From Brumimicrobium sp041655765 (lineage in GTDB: Bacteria > Bacteroidota > Bacteroidia > Flavobacteriales_D > Crocinitomicaceae), in contig JBBAEU010000013.1 of NCBI GenBank assembly GCA_041655765.1, positions 1 to 64,000 of the forward strand: a stretch of DNA of 64,000 nucleotides, given 5' to 3'. Positions 35,439 through 45,544 of the stretch are shown here, piece after piece (the stretch's first letter is position 1; each line of letters starts with the position of its first letter). The notes under the pieces are model-generated. The model had not been told where the DNA came from and did no database searches. It was given only the letters and a program-made list of their open reading frames with translations. The position numbers and the translations under genes were made by a program.

Positions 35439-38400
35439 TTAATTTTCTACGGAAATTGGAACCAAAATGTTTTCTACAGAAACCAACGCATCGTCAATAC
35501 TTTCAATTTTTTCAAATACCATACGCAACTTATCGTTTTTCTGATTCAATTGAATACCTTTCGGATTGGTTTGAATATAATTTAAAACTTGTGTGAAATA
35601 TGGACTTTGATAATAGCTGTGTTCTGAATCTTCATGGAAATACCCCACCATTTTTTTGGATTTGACAACCAATCTAGTGAATCCAATCTCTTGCGCCATC
35701 CTACGAAGTCTAATTGATTGTAACAAGTCTTCTACAGCCGTTGGGATAGATCCAAATCGGTCGATTAATTGATGTTGATATTTCAACAAATCTTCTTCCG
35801 TTTGGATTTCATTTAACTCTTTGTAGAGCGCAAGTCGTTCGGTAACATTGTTAACATAATCGTCTGGAATCCTAACTTCCAAGTCTGTTTCTAATACACA
35901 TTCTTTAATCTGTGTTTGATAATCATCGGTATTTCTATCTTTAAAAAGCTCCTTAAATTCTTTTTCTCGCAACTCTTCAATTGCTTCATTAAGAATTTTT
36001 TGATACATATCAAAACCAATATCTGCGATAAAACCACTTTGTTCTCCTCCTAATAAGTTTCCAGCTCCACGGATATCTAAATCCTTCATGGCAATACTAA
36101 ATCCTGAACCCAAATCAGAAAACTGAACCAATGCATTGAGTCGTTTTTGGGCTTCTGAGGTTAGTGCATTGTATCTTGGTGCGACCAAATAACAAAATCC
36201 TTTTTTGTTAGAACGTCCCACACGGCCACGAAGTTGATGTAAGTCGCTCAGCCCAAAATTTTGTGCTTGATTGATGATAATTGTGTTCGCATTTGGAATG
36301 TCGATTCCCGATTCAATAATCGTCGTTGCCAATAAAACATCGTATTCATGGTTGATGAAGTCAATCATAATTTGCTCCAACTTTTTTCCATCCATCTGAC
36401 CATGGCCAATAGCAATTCTAACGCCAGGAACAAGTCGCTGTATCATTCCAGAAACCTCTTTGATGTCTGCCAAACGATTGTGTACAAAATAAACTTGTCC
36501 TCCACGACTTACTTCGTAAGCGATGGCATCTCGAATGACTTCCTCTTTAAATTCCACGACTTCTGTTAATACAGGTTGTCTGTTTGGTGGAGGTGTATTA
36601 ATGATGCTTAAATCTCTCGCACCCATCAAAGAAAACTGCAGGGTTCTTGGAATTGGAGTAGCAGTTAAAGTTAGCGTATCTACGGTTTCTTTTAACGTTT
36701 TTAATTTATCTTTCACTGATACGCCAAATTTTTGTTCTTCATCAATGATGATAAGCCCCAAATCTTTGAATTTGACTTTGCTTCCTACAATTTTATGTGT
36801 TCCAATCAGAATGTCAATTTCACCTTCTTCTAAATCTTTCAATGTTTTGTTCACACTTTTGGTAGATTTAAAGCGATTGATGTAGTCAACGTGAACAGGG
36901 AAATCTTTTAATCGCTCTGTAAAACTTCTATAATGCTGGAAAGAAAGGATGGTTGTAGGCACCAAAACCGCAACTTGTTTTCCATCGGTTGCAGCTTTAA
37001 ATGCAGCACGAATAGCAATTTCTGTTTTCCCAAACCCTACGTCCCCACAAATCAATCGATCCATAGGTGTGTCTTTCTCCATATCTCTTTTTACAGCTTC
37101 CGTTGCTTTTAATTGATCGGGTGTATCTTCATAAATAAAAGATGCTTCGAGTTCATTTTGAAGATATGAATCGGGAGAGAAGGCAAATCCAGGTTTACTT
37201 TTTCGTTTTGCATATAATTGAATGAGGTCAAAGGCAATTTCCTTGATTTTCTTTTTCGTCTTATTTTTGAGTTTCGTCCAAGTTTGCGAACCCAACTTAT
37301 GAACCGTAGGCATTGTTCCATCTTTCCCTGTATATTTTGAAATCCGATGGAGAGAATGAATGGAAACATAAAGGACATCATTGTCTTTATAAATCAATCG
37401 AATCGCCTCTTGTGGCTTTCCGTTTACATCGATGGTTTCTAACCCGCTAAATCGTCCAACTCCATGGTCGATATGTGTTACATAATCTCCTTTTTGTAAA
37501 TCCTGAAGTTCTTTTAAGGTAAGTGCTTGTTTGGCCTTTCGGAAGCCTTCTTTTAAACGGAAACGATGATAGCGATCAAAAATCTGATGGTCAGTATAAC
37601 AAACAATTTTTAGTTCTTCATTGATAAATCCTTCGTGTATTGCATGTGGAACGGGAGTAAATTCAACCTTTCCTCCAATATCTTCCAAAATATCATAGAC
37701 ACGTTCTATTTGTTTGGGCTGATTTGAAAAGATGAAATTTTGAAACCCATTCCCTTTATGCCTTTCTAAATCTTCTAATAATAGGTCAAAATTTTTATTG
37801 ATGGAAGGCTGTGGTTTGTCTTGAAAACGAACAATCATTGCATCATGATGCGTGTAATCAGGCCCAAACTCTACATGAGAAAATAGTAAACTTTCTTTTT
37901 CCCATTCAGAAGGATGAAAAAATAAATCTGCAGGTGCGCTATGTTTTGTTTCTGTGTCTAATTGACTATAAATTTCTTCCGCTTTTTTAAACTCTTGGTC
38001 TAATTGTCCTACAATTTCTTTGTACGAACTCATCCATATCGTTGTATTTACTCCTAAAAACGAAAGAAAGCTTCCATTCTCTTCTTTGTTTAGTGAAAGT
38101 TGAATATTTGGAACAATATGAAAGAAAACATGGTTTTTGATAGAAAGTTGAGAAATTGGATCAAAAGCCCGAATGGTTTCTACTTCATCACCAAAAAATT
38201 CTAAACGAAAAGGTTTGTCGTGAGAATAGGAAAAAATGTCCATAATTCCGCCCCTAATCGCAAATTGGCCAGGCTCATATACAAAATCAACAATTTTAAA
38301 TTTATTCTCTAACAGAAATTCATTGAGAAAATCAATTCCATATTCTTTACCTGCTTCAATCTTAAATGAATTTGTTTCTAACTTTTGCTTGGTTGGAACT

Positions 38401-38792
38401 CGCTCGAACAAAGCTTTGGGATAAGTAACAATCCATGTGTTGGGAGAAGATGAGATTTTTTCCAATGCTTCTGCTCGGGCAACAACATTGGCATTATCAA
38501 CTTCTTCTAATTTGTATGGAACCTTATAAGATGAAGGGTAAAATACAATTTTGTCGTTTTCAGGATAAAACTCTTGTAAATCATTTAAGAAATATGCAGC
38601 CTCTTCTTTGTCTTGTAAAATGAATAAGTGGTGACCAGGTACTTGTTCTGCTACGGCATTGGCGTGAAATATTCTGCTAGAACCGACAATTTCCTTCCAC
38701 TGAATTTTAGATGGACGTGCCTCAAGTTTGGCGATTGTATTTTTTACACCGACTGATTTTCTAAATAATGATTTTATATCTCCTAAATCCAT
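35439..38792 (-). CDS. mfd: Transcription-repair coupling factor Mfd
   Basis: ATP-dependent translocase of 1117 aa that removes stalled RNA polymerase and recruits UvrA. Order seen: N-terminal UvrB-like region, RNA-polymerase-interacting CarD-like domain (GDYVTHIDHGVGRFSGL, about 435), helicase Walker A GDVGFGKTE (about 583), DEEQ box (IIIDEEQKFGV), GRVGRSNKKGFCY motif VI (about 855), TRG motif, and C-terminal D7 domain. Length is normal. The first start has a TATCTTTG -7 box just upstream. Confidence 0.96.
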   Translation of the reverse strand: MDLGDIKSLFRKSVGVKNTIAKLEARPSKIQWKEIVGSSRIFHANAVAEQVPGHHLFILQDKEEAAYFLNDLQEFYPENDKIVFYPSSYKVPYKLEEVDNANVVARAEALEKISSSPNTWIVTYPKALFERVPTKQKLETNSFKIEAGKEYGIDFLNEFLLENKFKIVDFVYEPGQFAIRGGIMDIFSYSHDKPFRLEFFGDEVETIRAFDPISQLSIKNHVFFHIVPNIQLSLNKEENGSFLSFLGVNTTIWMSSYKEIVGQLDQEFKKAEEIYSQLDTETKHSAPADLFFHPSEWEKESLLFSHVEFGPDYTHHDAMIVRFQDKPQPSINKNFDLLLEDLERHKGNGFQNFIFSNQPKQIERVYDILEDIGGKVEFTPVPHAIHEGFINEELKIVCYTDHQIFDRYHRFRLKEGFRKAKQALTLKELQDLQKGDYVTHIDHGVGRFSGLETIDVNGKPQEAIRLIYKDNDVLYVSIHSLHRISKYTGKDGTMPTVHKLGSQTWTKLKNKTKKKIKEIAFDLIQLYAKRKSKPGFAFSPDSYLQNELEASFIYEDTPDQLKATEAVKRDMEKDTPMDRLICGDVGFGKTEIAIRAAFKAATDGKQVAVLVPTTILSFQHYRSFTERLKDFPVHVDYINRFKSTKSVNKTLKDLEEGEIDILIGTHKIVGSKVKFKDLGLIIIDEEQKFGVSVKDKLKTLKETVDTLTLTATPIPRTLQFSLMGARDLSIINTPPPNRQPVLTEVVEFKEEVIRDAIAYEVSRGGQVYFVHNRLADIKEVSGMIQRLVPGVRIAIGHGQMDGKKLEQIMIDFINHEYDVLLATTIIESGIDIPNANTIIINQAQNFGLSDLHQLRGRVGRSNKKGFCYLVAPRYNALTSEAQKRLNALVQFSDLGSGFSIAMKDLDIRGAGNLLGGEQSGFIADIGFDMYQKILNEAIEELREKEFKELFKDRNTDDYQTQIKECVLETDLEVRIPDDYVNNVTERLALYKELNEIQTEEDLLKYQHQLIDRFGSIPTAVEDLLQSIRLRRMAQEIGFTRLVVKSKKMVGYFHEDSEHSYYQSPYFTQVLNYIQTNPKGIQLNQKNDKLRMVFEKIESIDDALVSVENILVPISVEN

Positions 38793-38809
38793 AACGAAAA
38801 ATTCGACTG

Positions 38810-38817
38810 CAAAGATA
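38810..38817 (-). promoter_or_regulatory. Possible -7 box for mfd
   Basis: TATCTTTG on the minus strand, an exact TAnnTTTG match, lies 18 bases upstream of the mfd ATG. No clear -33 TTTG is seen at 17-22 bases further up. Confidence 0.4.
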
Positions 38818-39138
38818 AGGGATTTTTAGGAGATTATAGAATTTTGGTTTGTTTGTAGAAGTTTGTGGTTTTTTTTAGAAAATGGACGCAATTATTATGG
38901 TTTAGATGTTATGATAAATATCCTCTATTAAGGAATTCTATTTTGGCATTTATTTGGGTACAATTTCTCACTATATCTTCATCAAAAACAGGGTGATTTA
39001 TTTTTGTACATAAGGGTATTATATTTTTATAACGTGTTTTTTTTATAAAACGCCAAATCGCTTATAAATAGTGTCTTTTAGGCGTTAAGTAGGTGATTTC
39101 GCACTATAAAATGCAAAAAAAAAGATACAAAAAAGGGT

Positions 39139-39310
39139 TTGTCCACTTTAGTTATTAACACCCTTTGTTGATAGATTTTTTTAAAAAGTTTATCCACAAT
39201 TTTTCCGATAAAATAAATCAAAAAATACTTCATACTTCTGTTGTATAATTGAGGGTTACAAAATTGTAAAAGTTTGGTTTATTTTTTTCTCTTTTTGTAA
39301 TTGTGAATAA
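39139..39310. promoter_or_regulatory. Cluster of DnaA-box-like sites upstream of nrdJ
   Basis: TTATCCACA at 39190-39198 is a perfect consensus DnaA box; TGTGAATAA at 39302-39310 is the reverse form TTATTCACA, which also fits TTWTNCACA; TTGTCCACT at 39139-39147 is a weaker site (7 of 9). They sit within 172 bases of AT-rich DNA. Possible roles: DnaA control of nrdJ, or part of a replication origin. No DnaA gene is near. Confidence 0.4.
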
Positions 39311-39488
39311 TTTTGGGTCGAAAAAAAAAATCGTCAAAAAAATATCAATTAAAGTTCCTAATTTTATCCCAAGATTTGAGGGTGAGAATATCATTTTTAT
39401 GAACCTGCTATAAATTACACCCAATAATCAAAGCAAAACAAAAAGAATTTTAATTAATTTATATATAGTATTTTTAAAGTATAGAAAT

Positions 39489-42053
39489 ATGGAGGAAAAG
39501 TTGGCACTTAAGAACAAAAAGACAAAATTAAATGCTTTTAATCAAGAGGATGTGTTAAAAGCTGCCATTGATTATTTTAAAGGAGATGCACTTGCTGGAG
39601 AAGTGTGGATGAAAAAATATGCACTAAAAGATCCCCAAGGAAATATTTATGAGAAGACTCCTGATGATATGCATAAGCGTTTAGCAAGTGAGTTTGCAAG
39701 AATTGAAGCCAATTACCCAAATGGAATGACTGAAGAGTATATATATAACCTTCTAAAAGACTTTAAATATATTGTTCCTCAAGGAAGCCCGATGGCTGGT
39801 ATTGGAAACGATTTTCAATATACATCAATTTCTAACTGTTTTGTTATTGGAAATGAAAAAGATGAAGATTCTTATGGTGGAATTTTAAAATTAGACCAAG
39901 AATTGGTTCAACTCATGAAAAGAAGAGCAGGAGTTGGAGTTGACCTTTCTTTTGTTCGTCCTTCTGGCTCACCTGTACAAAACTCAGCTTTAACAGCAAC
40001 AGGCGTGGTCCCTTTTATGGAGCGTTTCTCAAATTCTACTCGTGAAGTGGCTCAAGGTGGCCGCCGTGGAGCTTTAATGGAGTCAATCGCAATCGACCAC
40101 CCAGATTCAGAAGCATTTATCGATGCAAAAACAGAAACAGGAAAAGTTACTGGTGCAAACGTTTCTGTAAAAATTTCTGATTCCTTTATGAAAGCTGCTC
40201 TGAATAACCAAGACTTTACTCATAAATATCCTGTTGGGTCTGAAAATCCTACTTTTACCAAAAAAGGAAATGCAAAAGTACTGTGGGATAAGATTGTTCA
40301 TAATGCTTGGACTTCTGCTGAACCTGGAATTTTATTTTGGGACACTTTAATTAATGAGTCTATCCCAGATTGCTATGAGGATTTAGGATTTAGAACAATC
40401 TCTACAAATCCATGTGGCGAAATTCCTTTGTGTGCAGACGATTCTTGTCGTTTATTAGCAATTAATTTATATTCTTATGTTAATAATCCGTTTACCGATG
40501 ATGCGTCTTTTGATTATGAATTGTTTGAGGAGCACGTAGTGGCAGCACAACGTTTAATGGACGACTTGGTAGATTTAGAGATTGAGAAAGTTGATAAAAT
40601 TATTGATAAAATTAAAAATGACCCAGAATCTGAGGGTGTAAAAAATACAGAACTTAGATTATGGGAAAGAATTAAAGAAAGATGTTCACAAGGTAGGAGA
40701 ACTGGACTTGGAATTACTGCAGAAGGGGATATGTTAGCTGCTTTAGGAATTACTTACGGGACAGAAGAATCAAATACTTTCTCTGACAACCTTCACAGAA
40801 GATTGAAACACGCGGCTTACACTTCTTCTTCGATTATGGCGGAAGAAAGAGGCGCTTTCCCTATTTGGGACGTAGAACGTGAAGCAAATAATCCTTTCTT
40901 ATTAAGAATTAAAGATGAAAACCCTGGTTTATACGAAAGATTAACTGCAATCGGAAGAAGAAATATTGCATTGTTGACAATTGCTCCAACTGGATCTGTT
41001 TCGATTTTAACTCAAACAACTTCTGGAATTGAACCTGTATTCATGGTTTCTTACATGAGAAGAAGAAAAATTAATCCAGATGATAAAGATGCAAGGGTTG
41101 ACTTTACTGATGAAGTGGGCGATTCATGGCAAGAATATCCAGTTTTTCATCATAAATTTATGACATATCTTGAAGTAAATGGATATGATTTAGATGAAGT
41201 AATGAAAATGGATCAAGACCAAATCGATTCAATCATTGCAAAATCTCCATACCATAAAGCAACTTCAAATGATGTGGATTGGGTGAAAAAAGTGGAAATG
41301 CAAGGTCGTGTTCAAAAACATGTTGACCATTCAATTTCTGTAACTGTAAACTTACCAGCCGATATCGATAAAGAAATGGTTGGAAAGGTTTACCAAACAG
41401 CTTGGGAATCTGGCTGTAAAGGAGTAACAGTTTACCGTGAAGGTTCACGTTCCGGTGTTTTGGTTTCTACAACAGATAAAAAAGAAGAACAGAAGAAACA
41501 TATTTTTGATGATCATCATGCGCCTTCAAGACCAGAAGTTTTAGAGGCGAAAGTTGTAAGATTCCAAAACAACCTTGAAAGATGGATTGCTTTCGTAGGT
41601 ATGCTTGACGGACGTCCTTATGAGATTTTCACAGGACAACAAGAAGGGTTTAACGGAATACCTGAAGAAGTTGAAGATGGATACATCATCAAAGTAAAAG
41701 CAGGTGATAGCAGTCGTTATGACTTTAAGTATCAAGATAAAGGTGGTTACAATGTTACCGTTGAAGGACTTTCTCGCTCTTTTGATAAAGAATATTGGAA
41801 CTATGCAAAAATGATTTCAGGTGTAATGCGTCACGGAATGCCACTTTTAAATGTAGTGGATTTAATTAGTTCACTAAACCTAAGAGATGATGTATTGAAT
41901 ACTTGGAAAAATGGTGTTTCTCGTGTAATTTCCCACTTTATCCCTGATGGAACTAAAAGCAAAAACGAATGCCCAGAGTGTCATCAAGATTCAGTGTTTT
42001 TCTCTGAAGGATGTATGACTTGTAAAAACTGTGGACATAGTAAGTGTGGATAG
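39489..42053 (+). CDS. nrdJ: Adenosylcobalamin-dependent (class II) ribonucleotide reductase
   Basis: Reduces ribonucleotides to deoxyribonucleotides using coenzyme B12, so needs no oxygen and no separate radical subunit. In 854 aa: ISNCFVIGN with the first redox Cys, RAGVGVDLSFVRPSGS, NPCGEIPL carrying the radical Cys and Glu, TIAPTGSVSIL, and a C-terminal zinc-ribbon-like tail CPECHQD...CMTCKNCGHSKCG that re-reduces the active site. No ATP-cone domain is obvious at the N-terminus. A clear terminator follows. DnaA boxes lie in its upstream region. Confidence 0.95.
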   Translation: MEEKLALKNKKTKLNAFNQEDVLKAAIDYFKGDALAGEVWMKKYALKDPQGNIYEKTPDDMHKRLASEFARIEANYPNGMTEEYIYNLLKDFKYIVPQGSPMAGIGNDFQYTSISNCFVIGNEKDEDSYGGILKLDQELVQLMKRRAGVGVDLSFVRPSGSPVQNSALTATGVVPFMERFSNSTREVAQGGRRGALMESIAIDHPDSEAFIDAKTETGKVTGANVSVKISDSFMKAALNNQDFTHKYPVGSENPTFTKKGNAKVLWDKIVHNAWTSAEPGILFWDTLINESIPDCYEDLGFRTISTNPCGEIPLCADDSCRLLAINLYSYVNNPFTDDASFDYELFEEHVVAAQRLMDDLVDLEIEKVDKIIDKIKNDPESEGVKNTELRLWERIKERCSQGRRTGLGITAEGDMLAALGITYGTEESNTFSDNLHRRLKHAAYTSSSIMAEERGAFPIWDVEREANNPFLLRIKDENPGLYERLTAIGRRNIALLTIAPTGSVSILTQTTSGIEPVFMVSYMRRRKINPDDKDARVDFTDEVGDSWQEYPVFHHKFMTYLEVNGYDLDEVMKMDQDQIDSIIAKSPYHKATSNDVDWVKKVEMQGRVQKHVDHSISVTVNLPADIDKEMVGKVYQTAWESGCKGVTVYREGSRSGVLVSTTDKKEEQKKHIFDDHHAPSRPEVLEAKVVRFQNNLERWIAFVGMLDGRPYEIFTGQQEGFNGIPEEVEDGYIIKVKAGDSSRYDFKYQDKGGYNVTVEGLSRSFDKEYWNYAKMISGVMRHGMPLLNVVDLISSLNLRDDVLNTWKNGVSRVISHFIPDGTKSKNECPECHQDSVFFSEGCMTCKNCGHSKCG

Positions 42054-42073
42054 AAAAAAGAATCATATATGAT

Positions 42074-42103
42074 AAAAAGCGCACCATCATCGGTGCGTTT
42101 TTT
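42074..42103 (+). terminator. Intrinsic terminator after nrdJ
   Basis: Stem CGCACC/GGTGCG (42080-42085 with 42092-42097), 6-base loop, preceded by five A and followed by six T. It lies 20 bases after the nrdJ stop. Its position shows that a longer upstream start for the next gene is not used. Confidence 0.85.
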
Positions 42104-42167
42104 GTTGTTTGATTTTTTTCGCTTTATTATTGTAAACAAAACTTTAATTGCTAATTTGGTAATAGAA

Positions 42168-42932
42168 ATGACAGCAAAATTAACATCAACAATAATTACT
42201 TTCAACGAAGAACGAAATATTGGTCGTTGTATTGATGCTTTGTTGCCCATTTCAGATGAAATAATTGTGTTAGATTCGTTTTCTAAGGATAAAACAGTTG
42301 AGATTTGTAGAGAAAAAGGAGTTGCCGTCTTACAAAGAAAATGGGAAGGATATGCTTCTGCTAAAAATTACCTAAATACTTTGGCGAAACACGAATTTAT
42401 ATTTTCTGTTGATGCTGATGAAATGCCTGATAAGATATTACAAAATGCAATATTAGATGCAAAAAATGAGGGATTTGAAAATCAACTTTATGAGGTGAAC
42501 CGATTAACCAATTATTGTGGAAAGTGGATTCGACATTCTGGCTGGTATCCAGACGTAAAACCGCGTATCTTTCCGAAAGGAAAAAGTAGATGGATAGGCG
42601 AATTTGTTCATGAAGAATTGGTTGTAGATGGAAACCCTCTTCCAAAATTACTCGAAGGACATTTGTTGCATTATTCCTATTACTCTCAAGAAGAACACAG
42701 AGAAAGAGCTGATAAATATTCTCAATTGACTGCTCAGAAGTTATTTAAAAAAGGGAAAAAAGTCGGATTTTTAAAGCCTTACATCAGTGCAGTTGGAAGG
42801 TTTATTGCCATGTATTTTATAAAATTGGGTTTTTTAGACAAAAAAGCAGGATTTACAATTGCAAGAATTTCAGCACAATCCAATATTTTTAAATATAAAG
42901 AGTTAAGAAGGTTGCACCGTGAAAAAATATGA
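42168..42932 (+). CDS. Glycosyltransferase family 2 (WaaE/KdtX-like)
   Basis: GT-A fold glycosyltransferase of 254 aa. I chose ATG 42168 (MTAKLTSTIITFNEERNI): the frame is open from 42069, but that stretch contains the nrdJ terminator. Seen: STIITFNEERNI, IVLDSFSKDKT, the metal-binding SVDADEMPD (DxD-like) and SGWYPDVKPRIF, which is typical of WaaE/KdtX lipopolysaccharide-core transferases. It overlaps the following heptosyltransferase-like gene by 14 bases, so both probably work in the same LPS or lipid-linked glycan pathway. Acceptor unknown. Confidence 0.88.
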   Translation: MTAKLTSTIITFNEERNIGRCIDALLPISDEIIVLDSFSKDKTVEICREKGVAVLQRKWEGYASAKNYLNTLAKHEFIFSVDADEMPDKILQNAILDAKNEGFENQLYEVNRLTNYCGKWIRHSGWYPDVKPRIFPKGKSRWIGEFVHEELVVDGNPLPKLLEGHLLHYSYYSQEEHRERADKYSQLTAQKLFKKGKKVGFLKPYISAVGRFIAMYFIKLGFLDKKAGFTIARISAQSNIFKYKELRRLHREKI

Positions 42933-43917
42933 TTTAACAAATAATACTGTTGTTATTAGTCGAACTGATAGTATTGGAGATGTTGTTTTGACTTTACCTA
43001 TTTGCGCTTGGCTAAAAGAAACGTATGCTGGAATTAAGATAATATTTCTCGGTCGATCTTACACTAAAGATGTAGTTGAATGTTATCCCCTGATTGACCA
43101 AATTGAATTTTGGGATAAATGGATGGAGAAGCCAAAGTCAGAACAATTGAATTATTTGCAATCGCTAAAAGTTGATGCCTTTTTTCATATTTTTCCAAAT
43201 AAACAAATCGCACAGTTGGTAAAACAAGCGAAAATTCCATTACGGATTGGAACAAGTCATCGAGTTTTTCATTGGACAACTTGCAATGTAAAACCAAATT
43301 TTACTAGAAAAAATTCTGAGTTTCATGAAGCACAACTCAACTTTGAGTTATTAAGAAATTTTGGGATCAAAAACCTACCTACTTTTGATCAGCTCTTTAA
43401 TTATTTATCATCTTTTACTCCAAAACTTCCGTTAAACTCTTTTTTAAAGGATAAAATTAATACAGATAAGAAGAAGGTAATATTACACACAAAATCTCAA
43501 GGTTCGGCTGTCGAATGGCCATTAGAAAAGTACATTGAATTATCTTTAAAGTTGGTTAAGGATAATTACAAAGTATATTTTTCTGGAACTGAGAAAGAGG
43601 GGCTTCTTTTTAGAGAATATTTACCAAAAAACGAAGATATTATTGATATTTCAGGTAAATCAACTTTGGGAGAATTTATAACATTCATTCATAAAGCAGA
43701 TGTGCTGATTGCATGTAGTACAGGACCTTTACATTTGGCAGCAATTTTAAACATAAAGGCTATTGGCTTATTTTCAGAACTTCGTCCAATGCACCCAGGA
43801 CGGTGGAGACCCTTAGGAAAAAATATAGAAATACTTTCAAAAAAGAACAGCCAACCAAAGTTGACTGACATCAACGATATTACCGTTGAAGAAGTGTATA
43901 AAAAAATACTAAATTAA
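42919..43917 (+). CDS. Glycosyltransferase family 9 (heptosyltransferase-like)
   Basis: GT-B fold protein of 332 aa of the lipopolysaccharide heptosyltransferase family. Seen: VVISRTDSIGDVVLTLP (the RxxxxGD motif), an inter-domain region, and the C-terminal sugar-nucleotide site VLIACSTGPLHLAAILNIKAIGLF. The start is GTG inside the end of the preceding glycosyltransferase, which points to translational coupling. Predicted cytoplasmic, acting on lipid A-core. Confidence 0.9.
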   Translation: MKKYDLTNNTVVISRTDSIGDVVLTLPICAWLKETYAGIKIIFLGRSYTKDVVECYPLIDQIEFWDKWMEKPKSEQLNYLQSLKVDAFFHIFPNKQIAQLVKQAKIPLRIGTSHRVFHWTTCNVKPNFTRKNSEFHEAQLNFELLRNFGIKNLPTFDQLFNYLSSFTPKLPLNSFLKDKINTDKKKVILHTKSQGSAVEWPLEKYIELSLKLVKDNYKVYFSGTEKEGLLFREYLPKNEDIIDISGKSTLGEFITFIHKADVLIACSTGPLHLAAILNIKAIGLFSELRPMHPGRWRPLGKNIEILSKKNSQPKLTDINDITVEEVYKKILN

Positions 43918-43928
43918 TTAAGGTGTAA

Positions 43929-44111
43929 TTATTGTTCGAAATTTTCTTTCTTAACCAATTTATTCTGAAGACGTAGCCAATAAATCATTCCTGCAAGAAT
44001 AACAATAATTGCAGTATAGTTAAAAATGTTACCAATATTATCAAAAACAAAAGCTGTTGATCCTTCAAGTATATCTCCTAACCAATAAATTACTTTATCT
44101 GTCCAACTCAT
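43929..44111 (-). CDS. Small single-helix membrane protein (DUF6341-like)
   Basis: Protein of 60 aa from ATG 44111 (MSWTDKVIYWLGDILEG), with one helix at about 31-49 (TAIIVILAGMIYWLRL). An upstream ATG at 44132 would add seven residues. Layout resembles the small flavobacterial family I know as DUF6341, often near a uracil phosphoribosyltransferase and a DUF6427 protein; the gene across the divergent spacer indeed looks like DUF6427. Function unknown. Confidence 0.6.
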   Translation of the reverse strand: MSWTDKVIYWLGDILEGSTAFVFDNIGNIFNYTAIIVILAGMIYWLRLQNKLVKKENFEQ

Positions 44112-44361
44112 AATTATTAATTTAATGCTCAAATATAATATATTTACTTAAATTTCAAGTTATATTTTCAAGAAATAATTCATTCTAATCAATATTCATC
44201 CAAAATTTACAATTCAAATGGAAATATTCACTGATTTTGAACCAAAAATTTAATTCTTGAAAATCATTTCCCATTACTTTCTAAGATTTTTGTATATTTC
44301 TACTTTTATATTATGTGCAGTATTGATTGAGAATACGTAATTTTGCACCAACAGTAATTCA

Positions 44362-45330
44362 ATGATAAAATTATTTTTAAATAACCAATCACCCGTTTTG
44401 GTGTTGATTCCAATTTTCACAGGGATCCATCTGTTGTTGGGATATTATCATCCATCTTTTGAATTGTTATCCGTTTCTAGTTCTGATAATTTATGGGGAA
44501 TTAATTTTACAAACATCAATTATTTGGCCTCAAAAGTTCTCGTACTTATTTTTATTTCAATTAATGCAATTTTTTTAAACTTTATCTTTAATACCTTCGA
44601 GTTTTTTGAAAGATTGACATATATCCCGAGTGTCTTATATATCTTGATATTATTTCTCTTTCCCACAAGTTTACAGTTTAATGAGATAGTCATCGCTCAT
44701 TTGTTTTTCTTACTGTCTTTTTATCAACTATTAAAAGTTAGGCAAAATGAAGATGCTAGAAATTTTGCCTTTCTAAGTGGATTCTTTTTGGGAATAGCCA
44801 TATCTTTTATACCTGCCTTTTTTGTTGCTTTGTTAATTATCTTGATAGGAATTTTTACTATAAGACCTTTTAACTTGAGAGAACTGATCCTTCCTCTTGC
44901 TGGAATTGGTGTAATTTTCTTTTGGCTTTATCTTTTTGTTCCCGATTTTAGCCTAAACAATATTCAATTTGAATCCAATTACAATATTTCCGAAGTTAAC
45001 TCTACTTTTCAATATGTTGTTCTTTGTTTTTTAGGACTTTACTTGCTTTTTGCATTAAAGCGGATGATTGATTCTAGAAGAAAAAGTTCCGTACGATTTA
45101 AAAAAATAAACTACATTGTCATTTTTGGATTGTTAATTTTATTTTTAACTGCAGTTTTACTATTTCTTATTTATGATACCGTGTATTATTTCCCAATCGC
45201 AGTGGTTTTAGTGCCATTTATCCTTGCCTATTTATACATTAGAGAATTGAATAGAATCGCAATAAGAATTTTTTATTCCATGTTTTACATCCTTATTGTT
45301 TTAAATATTATCAAGTTTCTTATTGTGTAG
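44362..45330 (+). CDS. Polytopic membrane protein (DUF6427-like)
   Basis: Membrane protein of 322 aa with about nine or ten hydrophobic helices and few charged residues. The order LIPIFTGIHLLLGYYHPSFE, a central NEDARNFAFLSGFFLGIA, and IRPFNLRELILPLAG match my memory of the flavobacterial DUF6427 family; function is unknown. Divergent from the small membrane-protein gene 230 bases away. A TAATTTTG -7 box lies at 44338-44345. A strong terminator follows. Confidence 0.7.
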   Translation: MIKLFLNNQSPVLVLIPIFTGIHLLLGYYHPSFELLSVSSSDNLWGINFTNINYLASKVLVLIFISINAIFLNFIFNTFEFFERLTYIPSVLYILILFLFPTSLQFNEIVIAHLFFLLSFYQLLKVRQNEDARNFAFLSGFFLGIAISFIPAFFVALLIILIGIFTIRPFNLRELILPLAGIGVIFFWLYLFVPDFSLNNIQFESNYNISEVNSTFQYVVLCFLGLYLLFALKRMIDSRRKSSVRFKKINYIVIFGLLILFLTAVLLFLIYDTVYYFPIAVVLVPFILAYLYIRELNRIAIRIFYSMFYILIVLNIIKFLIV

Positions 45331-45337
45331 TAGAAAC

Positions 45338-45370
45338 AAAAAAAGGACTTCTAAGCAAAGTCCTTTTTTA
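45338..45370 (+). terminator. Intrinsic terminator
   Basis: AAAAAAAGGACTT and AAGTCCTTTTTTA pair across a 7-base loop (45351-45357), followed on the plus strand by T-rich sequence; it can act in both directions. Confidence 0.85.
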
Positions 45371-45544
45371 AGCATTAAACTAAACAGACAATAGTTAGTG
45401 GTGTAAAAACGCATCGTTCTTCTACTTTCTAAAGTTACTGTGAGACAGTTGACCACTTTCTATATTGCAAATATACTATTATTTTTTAATTGGACAAAAT
45501 TATCTAATTTAAAAATTAAATTATTTTCTGATTTTAACATATTC

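Larger units (their letters stand above)
38793..39488. other. Long gene-free AT-rich region between mfd and nrdJ
   Basis: 696 bases with no plausible ORF. The right half has DnaA-box-like sites (listed separately) in a very AT-rich setting with long A and T runs. No cobalamin-riboswitch B12-box could be seen although the downstream enzyme uses adenosylcobalamin. It may be a replication-linked regulatory region or an extended promoter. Confidence 0.5.

Noticed and set aside
38793..39488. Cobalamin riboswitch before nrdJ
   Set aside because: I looked for the B12 box and its flanking helices and found no match, although the enzyme uses adenosylcobalamin.
42069..42167. Longer N-terminus for the family 2 glycosyltransferase
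   Set aside because: It would run through the nrdJ terminator hairpin; the GT2 fold starts just after the ATG at 42168.
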